Positions 42,689 to 53,971 of a stretch of 64,000 bases of DNA are shown in pieces. Every line of letters starts with the position of its first letter. Within the stretch, counting starts at the first letter, position 1. The notes beneath the pieces are model-generated. The model had not been told where the DNA came from. It did not search any database and saw only the letters and a program-made list of their open reading frames with translations. Source of the DNA: Przewalskia tangutica (Eukaryota > Streptophyta > Magnoliopsida > Solanales > Solanaceae); the NCBI GenBank assembly GCA_029844215.1, contig CM056733.1:37270642-37334641 (forward strand), in the 5' to 3' direction. The translations under genes were made by a program, and so were the position numbers.

Positions 42689-45600
42689 TGTCACGACCGA
42701 ATCGGGGCATGAGTGCCTTACCCCGGGCACCCTAGTGACACAACATCAGAGTAATCAGCGGAACATAAAGACAATACATGAAACCAATGTGATATGACAG
42801 TGAAATAAGAAGACAGGCTAACCAAAAACGGTTACCTTCAGTATATATATAAACAGCAATTTGAACAGTTACAACCCTCTTACAAATTCTGCCCACAACA
42901 GTACTACAGACCTCTACGAATAATATGACAACAACGACGGGACAGGGCCCCGTCATACCCCTGAATGTAAGCACCTACAATCAGCGGGGACTATACGAAT
43001 AAGCCTCGGAGAAACGAAGCTTTCCCAATCTTTGATCGTGACCCTAAGAGCGAGGATCACGGCGATGTAACTTTACTGCGGCATGAACGGCCCAAGAGGT
43101 CGATCTGAGTGCAGAGTATGTGAAATTGAAATAAATACTGTAAATGAAATCATAGTAGTCTATATAAAGCAGGAGACATGTATGATAACCAAACTACGAT
43201 TCACAATAAATAAGCGATCATGTCAAGTCGGGGACTCACGCCTCAAAGTCATCCGCTTATGCGTGGAGCTCTTCCTCACCGCCGGCGGTCTAGGTACAAA
43301 TCACGTGATACGTATATCGTGTCTCGGCCCATCTTATGGACCCAATATAGAAACGTGTGGAATACATTCCCGGATGAACCGGTAGTCAGTGAATTACATT
43401 CCCGGGTGAACCGGTAGTCAAGTGAAATACATTCCCGGATGAACCGGTAGTCGAGTGAAATACATTCCCGGATGAACCGGTAATCAAGTGAAATACATTC
43501 CCGGATGAACCGGTAGTCGAGTGAAATACATTCCCGGATGAACCGGTAGTCGAGTAGAACACAATATTTGCACAACAAGGCTATCACCCGTAACATGGTC
43601 AAGTTTCATAACGACAAGCATAGGCAAGTTATACACAACTCAAGGTACTTTCATTTTATGTCAAAGTCCGGATTTTAACCCTAAAGTACTACGTACGTTA
43701 AATTCCTTTTAAGATCCAGTTCTTTTACAAAGGTCACCCGATACCCGTAGTATAAAATTAGAGTGACTAACATTGTTAAGTAAACCAAAATGCTTTCCTT
43801 TGTAAAATCAAGTAACAACCTTATTTTCCAAACGTTCAAGTTTGCCTAATTTCAAATGCTCAAGTTTCTCATTTTAGAAAGGGTTTCGTAGTTCATAGTT
43901 TTAAATCCTTTAAAACATAATTCTCCTTTAAACGTTTTGAGAAACCTATGTCTTATAAGTGAGTAGGTTATTCTTGTTTATAATCAATCTTATTAAGCAG
44001 CCATGATCTAGGAAATGTCATTTTGTCTCATCTTAGCTTCTATGCAGATGGAAGTTTCTACTGGTTTTAATAATACTTAATCTGTCAAAACATTTCCTTT
44101 TATTAACGCTGCTGTGGTTTGTCGATACACATTCTGATTTCCGAAATCAGTAAAACATTCTTAAGCCGTTATTACCCAACTTCCCATAAAGCTAGTATAA
44201 CTCTTAAGTTTTCAAAAACCAAGTATTACTTCTTCTTTCGAAATGATTCAAAAATCTTTTGAAATACTTCAAGTTCTTTATTAACACATATGAGCCGATT
44301 ATAGTTCAAATCAGTTACCTTTTCAAAATCACAAGTATTTTCTTACCAACATAAAGCTGTTATAACCAACTTCCCATAAAGCCGTTATAACACTTTATGT
44401 TTTAAACCAATCAAATACATTTAGCAGCAGACGTCTGGTACTACATAGATCACACATATCATGCTAGAAGAGATGGGAAGAGGTTCATACCTCGCGGCGA
44501 GTATCGACTAATAGCAAACGCTCAGTACCTCCAACCGTCGGCTACTCCTTAAGTCAGTAGATCGCGCCACACGTAGTACTTCAACCTAGAAGGCCACAAG
44601 CGACTTATTAACATTTAGACCTCATCGTAGAACATTCTACAGAAAATTCAAAGACTCTCCCACAAATGGCGTAAATCTCCTCTCTATCGGTGGCTATCAA
44701 GCCAACCGGGGTTCATACATCTAACCGACGTGCACAATTCTACCTGCGAAAAGCTACACAAGTCTCTGTAATACGGTCCCATGTAATTACGATTCGATAC
44801 TCTTCTTTCGAAAAGGTTTCTTATATTCAGGGCTTAAGTCAAAAGACATTGCGATAACAACGTTCAGTTCTATATATAGTATACTTCAACTATATAGTCT
44901 AACAATCATGTAATTTCCAATTACAATAGAGGGACAAGATATTTACCTCGATAAGCCCATAATTATCCAAGTTTAAATGTCGATCCTGAACAAGGTTTAG
45001 CTCCTATCCGTGCGCTCAGGCCTCCAAACAACCCTTAGAAGTTCTAACCAACTTCTACTTATTACTCCAACTAACCATGGAGATTTTCCTTAGGGTTTCG
45101 GTTTTGTGACGGAAGGGAAGTATAATAGTATTTCTGGGTTTTTTGTATAGGTATAACCTTAGAATACTACAAGGTATATGGCTAAGGTAATTTGGGCATT
45201 ATAACAATACTTTTGAGAGTATTTCTACCAAGAGGGGGGGTGTATTATACGAGACAACTAGGCTGGGGGTACCCGGCCACACTACTTAGGAGGGGTGAGG
45301 GTTCTCGGCCAAGGGGAGGAAGACTCTTGGGCGAGAACCATGAAGGAAGAAGGAGGGATTTTAACACTTAGAAGATTTTAGGATGAAGAAAGTCTTCAAC
45401 ATAGGGTGGTATTTATAGGCCAACCAATGGCCAACCAATGGCCAAGATCTTGCCAAGTGCAAGGCAAGTGTAGGGCCAAGATCTTGCCAAGTGCACCCTA
45501 GCCAACTAACACACAAAAAAATATCCTACCAACTCCCCTTGACCAACAAGGCCAATCGTCCAACCCTCCCTTTACCGCCCACTCACGTCCGCCAATGAGA

Positions 45601-45835
45601 GGGTGCCAAGTGGCGCCCTCTTGTTGGCCCAACACGTTTCGTCTCTCGGAAAAATCCGTAAAAATTAAAAATGACATAGCCGGAAATTCCCCTACGAAAG
45701 CTGTGGAAACGTTTCGTCGAAAAACGACTCTAATCGGGTGTTGTGCACAAAATTAATTCTGCCAAGCCTAATTAAAAGTTTCAAATTTTCTACGTACGTC
45801 CCTTCGTACATACTCTGGAAATACGGGGCATAACA
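42689..45835 (-). repeat. LTR-C of T (5'-most LTR)
   Basis: 3147 nt, the least damaged of the three. The tandem array at 43355-43560 keeps complete attcccggatgaaccggtag units, making it the best reference for the family. TATA at about 45411-45420 (complement). Confidence 0.92.
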
Positions 45836-45840
45836 ACCAC
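45836..45840. repeat. Target site duplication ACCAC, right copy (block T)
   Basis: Perfect repeat of 21658-21662. Confidence 0.9.
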
Positions 45841-46290
45841 GATTCGAAATAATAGACCCTTAGGTCCCATATAAACTTGACAATTTCTCGGATATACAAC
45901 TTAGCATAATCCGCTACTGAATATCTGATCTTAACTCGCAAGAAGTGAGATGATTTTGTAAATCGGTCCACAATCACCGAAATCGAATCATGACATCGGG
46001 TTGAGCGATGTAGACCTATTATGAAGTCTATGTTATCATCTCACATTTTCAAATAGAAATATCAATATTCTGAGCCAAGCCACCAGGCCTCTCGTACTCG
46101 GCTTTCACCTGCTGAAAATTAGGATAATTGGCTACAATATCTACTATATTCCTCTTCATATCATTCCACCAATAAATCTCCTTAAGATCATGATACAGTT
46201 TTGTAGAACCTGGGTGAATATAATATCAAGAACTAAGCCGAATAGTCACTCTGATGCCTTTCATTTCCTCTAAGCCTCCGAACGTGCACA
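45841..46290 (-). pseudogene. Element O: integrase core and zinc finger (upstream half)
   Basis: Minus reading: W-W-N-D-M-K-R-N-I-V, then A-N-Y-P-N-F-Q-Q-V-K-A-E, then C-H-D-S-I-S-V-I-V-D-R-F-T-K-S-S-H-F-L with the first catalytic Asp, then Y-I-R-E-I-V. At the T junction it reads S-N-R-G-A-Q-F, where the usual S-D-R-G has the second catalytic Asp. The zinc-finger cysteines are Tyr and Phe. These are base changes, not gaps at CHG, so they look like true decay. It joins 21657 across T. Confidence 0.85.
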
Positions 46291-47629
46291 ATAGCTATTC
46301 AATAGGGTATCTAGATAAATATATAAGTCTAATTGTACCTATATTGCCATATGAAAGGAATTTGGGTTCAAAAGGTCAATCCAAAACCCATTACAAACCA
46401 TGAGGATCAAAATGGTAATTTATTATGAAAATGCATTCATCATGGTCAAAATAGTATTTTTTAAGATCACACGAGTCTAACAAAACCCATATTACTATAT
46501 TTTCAGTCGGATCCCAAAATCCAACCCAAAAGGGTAATAGGCCCACAAGGGAAAATGGGAAATGAAACATAAAATCGTCTTATACATAGTCTAAACAATA
46601 CATAACCTAAAATCATGAGGTTCTAATCACATTTCAGCCATCGATTCCACTATTCAAGACTACACCCCAATGTTCATGAAAAACCCTTATTTACTACTTC
46701 GGAATCATGGAAGGAATCATAAAATAATGAAGGAATCATTAATAATCACTAAGATTGAGCTTAAGATCTTACCCCAACGAAGGTACTTGAGTTTAGCACT
46801 TTATATTCTTCAATCTGAGCTCTCTAGTTTCTAAAATGGGTGAATGATGAATGAAAGTCAAATTAGGGATTTTATGGGGTTCTGTTCAGCAATTCACGTA
46901 GGAGCGACAAAAACTTTCATGTGCGACTTCATACTAGTGGACAAAATTTCGCACATGCGGAAACCACTAACCCTCTATAAGGTCGCAATGCAAAGAGTTT
47001 CTCGCTGAAGCGGTCATGCGCTTGTGGACCAACTTTCACAACTATAGAGCCATGTATACCTTGTCTATTCTCGCACATGTGGACTAACTGGCATAGGAGC
47101 AGACCAACACCAGAACCAGGTGCGACATACCAGAACCATAAATGGCAAAGTCTTATACGGTGCACCTGTGGACTAACTGGCATGGACACAAACCAAACAT
47201 GCATTTCAATCATAAAATACATTTTGGACTTTCTCACACATTAGAATTCCTTAAAAGGACTCCTTGACTGGGGTTTGACCAAAGTCAACACTTACGTTAT
47301 TAAACCTCTACTTCTCAACCAACTACCCATAATGCACCCGATTGCCTCTGGCCTAAATCGAAGGCTCGACTAAGTCATAAATATTATTCTGAACCTAATA
47401 GAATTGATAAAACCACATAAAACACGTGTTTACCAAAAAGTCAATTATGTATCAAATATTCCTATTCTTTTAACTTAGGAATTTTTAAACTTACTAACAT
47501 GGATCCGAAACTCACCCGATAACCTGGGGAGTCATGCCACCCATCCCCATAAGTCAAAATAAGGACTTGTGAAGGGTATTTTAGGGATTTCTAGGTAAAG
47601 TACTCAAATTAACTAAGTGAGTCATTACA
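46291..47629 (-). repeat. LTR L1 (3' LTR of another old gypsy element)
   Basis: Ends gtcattaca at 47629, i.e. TGTAATGACTCACTTAG on the minus strand, a common plant gypsy LTR start, next to a chromodomain remnant. Its left end is not sharp; about 46291 is where integrase of O stops. It includes a loose repeat around 47025-47185 of gcac(a/c)tgtggactaactgg spaced about 70-75 bp. No coding signal. Confidence 0.55.
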
Positions 47630-48255
47630 TCAGATACCACTTAAATAAAAGTTCATCCTTGAACGGTAAAGAAAAGGAAATACCTGGGCTCTAAAAAAGA
47701 TGAGATTATCTAACCCGCATATAAGACTCGGTCTCCCAAGTAACTTCCTCTACAGGATGATTCCTCTATTACACTTTCACTAAAGCTATCTTTTGACCTT
47801 AATTTTCAAACTTGCTTATCCAAATTAGCCTGCATTGATAGAGGAAGCAGCGGATGAGAAAAAATTGAAGATGAACTCACTACAATAGTCCTCTCCTTAC
47901 ATTGACTATGAAAAGAAGTATTGAAGACAAACCTCAGTGAAACAATGTCTTACTCAGTCTTATATCTTTATGGGTATGCACTCATGACATGGACAATCGA
48001 GAAATGACAACACATAAAGTGAAGAAAATAGTCAAATAACCTGGATCTTATGACTATTAGGTATGCACCTCTTCTCCAATTAAAAGTCGTGTAAATATGT
48101 CTATACTTCAAATTCATCCTAGTCAGCCATAAAAATCCCTCCAAGAAAGAAACCAACTTAAGTTGTCATATACAACTATTCTATCATACCACAACCTTAT
48201 GAGAGTGGCCGACACCTAGCACCTAGAGGCCTGAGGAAACCCTGTTGCATCTGGG
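47630..48255 (-). pseudogene. Internal 3' remnant of the L1 element with degenerate chromodomain
   Basis: At about 47800-47715 the minus strand reads K-I-A-L-V-K-V, two stops, R-N-H-P-V-E-E-V-T-W-E-T-E-S: a chromodomain end like those in O and N. Upstream of it (47830-48255) no domain is recognisable. The remnant is probably cut off by the O3 LTR. Confidence 0.55.
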
Positions 48256-50324
48256 ACCTGTGATATGACTTAGGCCGACAAGGCCTCCATATATCCATAA
48301 CAAGATAAGAGTGAAAGACAACATGAAAACAGAAGAGTCTCAACAAATTATATACAGGTAATCAAGGCTGACAAGGCCAAAATAAGAGTACTACAAGTGA
48401 CAAAAGGGTTGACAAGGCCACGACAAAACATATACACATATGCTAGTCTACAAGCCTCTAAGAGTGCTATAATACATCAACATGTTAGGACAGACCACAC
48501 CATACCAAAAATACCATGAATAAATACAACAATAATTATCGACTCCTGCAATGAAACTTGTGAGAAGTGGAGTGTGGTGACCACTAGTTGAAATAGCAAC
48601 CTACTGGAGAGGAGCACCATTTTGTCTATTTTTACCTATGGACATGAACACAATGCCTTAGAAAAGGGTATAGTATGAAATATATACTGAATATGTAAGT
48701 CATGAGATATAAGTAAATAGAAGGAGTAATAATAGATATATGGAAATAAATATCAATTTGGAACTCATATCAAGCCGCTACGTGCATAACCTATCACAAT
48801 TATGTGTATGTATATGCATGTCTATAAAAATCACACATCTTAATGGGCTAATCATATCATAGTATATCGTAGTCGGCCGCGATGAGGACTCGGTCGTACC
48901 CAACCTTAATAGGACTCAATAATCTTAAAACCAAATGTAGTGGTGTACACATATAAGCGCCGTACTCGATTAACTATAGTGTGGCTTGGTAAGAAAATAT
49001 ATAGATACATATGAGGGCAATACAAGACCGACTTTCAAGTACATCATAAGCAGAGCCGAAGTGACCTATCATCGTTATCCTCTGACTATGATTATTGGCA
49101 CTACATTCAAGGATTTCAATACAATTGTTTTAGAACATATGGAATCTTAGAGATGTTTATGAATAGAAAATACATGAGAAATATGATTGACTTTATCAAA
49201 GAATCATATCATTAGTTGGTTACACGAGATGGAATTCACTTTCAAGATAACATTTGTCAAATCATGTCGAGAAATGAAGGTTTGCCCTACATACCTTGTC
49301 GATGAATCTAATTACTTTCCGTAGAGCATCACACATGATATGGACGATTATCTAGATTAAACAAAGGACATACGTCAAAATCGAGCTTATACCTCATAAG
49401 AGTTTTCACTTAAGCACTTCGTCAAACAACTTGTGTGTGTGAAGTTCTAGAGTTACACTATAATGGATTCATATTCAAATTAATACCATTGTCATCCCTA
49501 CTCATTTCCTCAACTTCACAACCTTACCAACATGATTAAACATCAATATTTACTCTTAATCTTAACCAACAACACCAAACAACAAATTGACATAACACTA
49601 TATCACAAAAGATGTTTCTCCAAGATCATATTCACTAAACTCCTAAAGTTTCCAAGTTACTTATATTATTCCATTAATACAAGCTAAGAGAAGTTAAAGG
49701 ACACAAAGACGGATGAAACCTTACCCTAAATTTCCAGAAGAACTCCGACTTCACATATTCTTTCAAGTCTCCAAGAATCCTAAGATCAAGTCACAATCTA
49801 GTGGGAGTTTCCTTGATGATCCAAGCTTCCTAAGGATGAAGTTACTTTAAAAATCTTCAAGAATGGTACTTTATTGATATGCTTACCTTAAGGAAGTGTT
49901 TGAGAGAATGTAGGATTAATTTGGGGTGGAGATGAATTAAAATGAGGAGGGTTTTTTAGATTGGGCTATATATAGCCAACTCCACCACCTCCATTCTACG
50001 GAGGGACCTCCGCCGCAGATCACCATCTGCGGCCATATTTCCCACCACAGGCAGTGGAAGAAATTTGGTCAAATTGAGCCTTAGAAATGCGACCTGATCT
50101 GTGTGGAAAATTGGGTTCCGTGACACAAAACATTTAGTGTATCGCCGAAACTTTGACAATCTTCGTTTAGTTGTACTTCCTTTGGTCCTATTGACTTCCA
50201 ACCTTCCAAAACCATTCATTAACATCATTATACATAATAAAAACCCTCGGTAACAATTTAAAGTTCTCACGACTCAAGTAGGCTAACTATACTCACATTC
50301 AGGTGCGAAACTACGGGCGTAACA
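48256..50324 (-). repeat. 3' LTR of old chromovirus O3
   Basis: The right end is clear: ctacgggcgtaaca, so the minus strand starts TGTTACGCCCGTAG, next to a PPT. The left end is proposed at tgtgatatgac (48256) because it is a TG in a suitable place; confidence in it is low. AT-rich; CAG and CTG triplets are normal here. No gene. Confidence 0.55.
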
Positions 50325-50355
50325 TCCTTCCTCCCTTAAGAACATTCGTCCTGAA
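50325..50355 (-). other. PPT and inverted-repeat remnant of O3
   Basis: Minus reading: a decayed aacatttcaggacgaatgtt, then cttaagggaggaaggatgtt running into the LTR. Confidence 0.65.
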
Positions 50356-50562
50356 ATGTTGGAATATAGTTCTAATGTTTAGGATTTCAAAAATTTTGGA
50401 AGAGTTTCCCCTGTAAACAGTGCTATCTGAAACCTACCAACCAACCCAAACAGAGGTTATATATTGGCATAACAATATCCAATTGGCCTCACACGATCGT
50501 ATATATAAGCAAGAATCAAAGAGGGTTAGTCATAACTCACCTTAGCTATGATTCACCGTTCT

Positions 50563-51300
50563 CTAAGCTGCACCTGCCATATATGCCTCAACATTAGTAC
50601 CTAAATAAAATATATGAATAAAGATCAATGGATAGAATAAGAGCAAGAGAATCGTATCGCATGAATATCGATATAAACCTGAAGTTTGTAACAAATAAAG
50701 ATATCGAGACCTCATATCTTGTTCGACCACCCAAGTCTTTTCCTCTACATTGTTATTTCTCCAAAGCACCTTAACCAAAGCAACTTCTTTGGTTTGTAAC
50801 TTACAAACTTGATGGTCTAGGATAGAAATGGGAACTCTTGATATGATAAATCTTCGATGACTTGAATATCTTTAATAAGGCTAATGTGGGAGGGATCTCC
50901 CAGACACTTACGAAGCATGGATATGTGAAATACAAGATGAACGACTTCTAACTCTGGGGGCAACTCAAGCTTATAGGCTACTTGGACTATTTTTTGAATT
51001 ATTTGATATGGTCCGACGTATCTAGGCTAAGCTTGCCCTTTTTTCCAACCTCATCACACCTTTCATAGGCGACACCCTTAAGAATACCAGTCTCCCACAA
51101 AAAATCTAAATCTCAATGTCGGTTGTCAGAGTAAGACTTTTGTCAACTTTGAGCTATCAAAAATCATTCCTAAATCATTTTAACTTTCTCCATGGCTTGT
51201 TGCACTAAGTCCGGCCCTAACAACTTTGTCTCGCCAACATCAAACCAACTAATAGTGGAACTACATTTCCGTTTTTATAGGGCGTCATATGGTGCCATCT
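50563..51300 (-). pseudogene. O3 integrase C-terminus and chromodomain
   Basis: The chromodomain end is legible at 50778-50665: V-K-V-L-W-R-N-N-N-V-E-E-K-T-W, then E-Q-D-M-R. Upstream, the GPY region (about 51000-51080) and the VSPMK-type stretch are present with stops. The wear is by substitutions and scattered indels. Confidence 0.75.
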
Positions 51301-51930
51301 GAATATTAGATTGGTAGTTGTTATTTTAAGCGAACTCAATAAGTGGTAGATGATCTTCCCAACTTCCCTTAAAGTCTAAAAACAAGCTCAAAACATATCT
51401 TCCAACATCTGAATGGTGCGCTCAGCTTTCCCATCGGTATGTGAATAAAATGTTGTGCTAAGACTAATCTGAGTACCCAAACCATTCTGAAAGTACCTCC
51501 AGAAGTTAGCTATAAATTGAGTGCCTCGGTCAGATAAAATAGACATTGGAACTCCATGAAGTCAGACTATTTCCTTGATATATAATTGAGCATAATCTTC
51601 GGCTGAATGAGTAGTCCTGACGGGTAGAAATTGAGTTGACTTCGTAAATCTGTCCACGATAATCCATATAGAATCAAAATTACTATGAGAATTAGGTAGT
51701 CCCGTAATGAAATCCATGTCGATTGCTTCTCATTTCCATGTCAAAATGTCTATATTCTATAGCAATCCTCCAGTTCATGATGTTCGATCTTAACTTGTTG
51801 GAAATTCAGACACTGAGCGATGAATTCTGCAATGTTCTTCTTCCTATTGTTCCACCAGTATAGTTTTCAGAGATCATGATACAACTTGGTAGATCCAGGA
51901 TGAATAGAATACTTGGACTGGTGGATTTCT
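51300..51930 (-). pseudogene. O3 integrase core and zinc finger
   Basis: The plus strand shows the complement of D-S-I-W-I-I-V-D near 51665-51640, the uninterrupted homologue of the T insertion site near 51511-51530, and H2C2-type sequence near 51860-51800. Several stops. Confidence 0.7.
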
Positions 51931-52079
51931 GTCAAAATCATCCCTCAAAGTCCACCAAATCGGGCACACACAACCAACCCTTATACTTAAGAACTTTTTC
52001 TTCTGACAACTCAAATAACCGCTAATTTTGAGAGGGAATGCCTTCCTTAATTCTCACCAAGGCTGGATCATCAAATTGA

Positions 52080-52680
52080 CACTCCTTCACATCTTCCACT
52101 AAGGAAGATTTCGACATATTTTGCCCCTGTCGGCTGCATCAATCACTCAGACACTTAGGTTGGACAACCAATACAAATTGTTTGCCATTTCTAATTTGTT
52201 GACTCCTGCATACCTCAGGCTATCCATAGACTTCTAACTTAATGTGTCGGCCACAACGTTTGCCTTACCTGGGTGATACAAAATATACACATCATAGTCC
52301 TTTAGTAGTTCAAGCTATATTCGCTTCCTCAAATTCAATTCCTTCTGTTTGAATATGTATTTCAAGCTCATATGATCAGTAAATATATCAACATGGACTC
52401 CATATAGATAGTGACTCTATATCATCATAGCGAATATAACAACCACTAACTCAAGATCATTAGTCGGGTAATTCTGCTCATTTTTTCTTAGTTGTCTCGA
52501 AGCATATACAATAACCTTGCCATGCTTCATCAGAACACAACCCAATCCCACTCTGAAAGCATCACATTATACAACATAGCCCTTAGATCCTTTAGGAAGT
52601 GCTAGAATAATTGATGATGTTAACTTGTTCCTTAACTCCTAGAAACTCTTCTCACAAGTATCTGACCACTGAACCTTGGT
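52080..52680 (-). pseudogene. O3 RNase H
   Basis: Matches N 28665-29270 along its length: the H-P-G-K-A-N-V-V-A-D segment is at about 52275-52240 and the T-D-H-(K)-S-L segment near 52385-52360. Multiple substitutions and stops. Confidence 0.72.
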
Positions 52681-52689
52681 TGCCGTATA

Positions 52690-53410
52690 CTTCAACTTCG
52701 TTAGGGGAGCGGCAATGGAAGAGAAATTTTCTACAAATCTCCGATAGTAACCTGCTAAGCCCAAGAAACTATTCATTTTTGTAGGAGATGGTCCTAGACC
52801 ATTTCTTCACTGCTTTGATCTTCTGACTATCCATTTTTATGCCTTCACCCGACGCTATATGATCCAGAAAAGATACTGAGTTCAACTAAAACTCACATTT
52901 AGAAAATTTGGCACACAACTTATGATCTTGGAGCATCTGTAACACCGCTCGCAAATGATCCGCGTGTTTTGATTTTGAGTGAGAATATACCAAGTTTTCA
53001 TCGATAAATACTATCACAAATATCTAGAAATGGCTTGAACACCTGATTCATATCCATAAAAGTCACGAGCGCGTTAGTCAAACCAAAGGACATAACTAGA
53101 AAGTTATAGTGAGCATATCTAGTCCGAAAAGCTGTCTTTGGAATATCTTTCTCTTTGACCCGCAATTGATGATATCCATACCTGAGATCAATCTTTGAAA
53201 AGTACTCGACACCTTGCAATTGGTCAAGTAGATCGCCAATCCTGGAAAGCGGGTATTTATTCTTAATAGTCATCTTGTTAAGCTGATGATAATCGATACA
53301 CGTTATCAATGAACCATCCTTATTAATGAATAACACGGGTGCACTCCATGGGGATGTGCTGGCCTAAAAATCCATTCTCTATGTGATCATTCAGTTGAGC
53401 TTTCAATTCT
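52690..53410 (-). pseudogene. O3 reverse transcriptase
   Basis: 112 residues are open at 53336-52998 (minus): C-I-D-Y-H-Q-L-N-K-M-T-I-K-N-K-Y-P, then Y-F-S-K-I-D-L-R-Y-G-Y-H-Q-L, then F-R-T-R-Y, then M-S-F-G-L-T-N-A. The next motif in a shifted frame reads V-I-V-F-I-D-E-N-L-V-Y-S instead of F-I-D-D-I-L, so the second catalytic Asp is Glu. The palm is otherwise well kept. Not active. Confidence 0.85.
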
Positions 53411-53415
53411 TTTAG

Positions 53416-53971
53416 CTAGGCAGGATCCATTTGATACAGATGAATAAATATAGGCTGGGTATCTAGAAGCACATCAATAGAAAAGTCGATTTCCCTTTTT
53501 GTAGGAAGGCCAAGAAGTTTATCAGGGAATAAATCATGAAATTCATTAATGACATGAAATGATTGAAGGGTTGGAGGCTTTGCCTCTACATCATGTCCTA
53601 GCACCAACTGATAACTATATCCCTTTGATATCATTTTTGTAGCCTTAAAGTATGAAATAAACTTCCCTTTAGGCGCTGCAACATTTCCCTTCCATTCAAT
53701 AACGGGATCACCTGGAAAATTAAAGCAAATGACTTTCGTCCAACAATAAACATTAGTATAGCAAAAAGCCAATCAATCCATACCCATAATAATATCAAAT
53801 TCCACTATTTCTAGCTCAGTTAAGTCGGCTATAGTATGAAAATCATATATCTTTACATCACAATTCCTATACACCCGCCAAACAACTACGGGCTCACCCA
53901 CAGACGTAGATACTTCAAATGACTTATGTAATAATTCAGGCTCTTTTCCACACTTACCATCAACAAAGGGT
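53416..53971 (-). pseudogene. O3 protease and protease-RT linker
   Basis: Minus reading: P-F-V-D-G-K ... F-E-V-S-T-S-V-G-E-P-V-V-V-W-R-V-Y-R, then I-I-M-G-M-D followed by a stop where Trp is expected, then a 118-residue open stretch (53772-53416) with K-G-K-F-I-S-Y-F-K-A and R-E-I-D-F-S-I-D-V. The active-site D-P-G-S is not here; the frame is cut at 53971 by LTR D. Confidence 0.78.

Larger units (their letters stand above)
21663..45835 (-). mobile_element. Block T: three-LTR, two-internal-region tandem retrotransposon inserted in integrase of O
   Basis: In plus coordinates: LTR-A 21663-24792, internal 1 (24793-24861 plus 34536-37035, split by N), LTR-B 37036-40158, internal 2 (40159-42688), LTR-C 42689-45835. 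The middle LTR has a PBS on one side and a PPT on the other, so it serves as both a 5' and a 3' LTR. Only the outermost LTRs are flanked by the duplication ACCAC. The sequence broken by T joins cleanly into an integrase frame of O and matches the undisrupted site in O3 near 51511-51530. One insertion followed by unequal recombination between LTRs explains this best. Confidence 0.9.

Noticed and set aside
43355..43560. CRISPR-like array of regular repeats
   Set aside because: Units are contiguous without unique spacers and sit inside an LTR of a plant retrotransposon.
48256..50324. Host gene in the AT-rich, CAG/CTG-normal stretch
   Set aside because: No long frames or domains; the segment ends in a PPT-LTR junction of O3, so it is better read as an LTR, though its left edge is uncertain.
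53410..53416. Integrated pararetrovirus (caulimovirid) as source of the RT and RNase H signals
   Set aside because: The RT and RNase H are followed by integrase with GPY/F and chromodomain and flanked by LTRs, PBS and PPT, which pararetroviruses lack.
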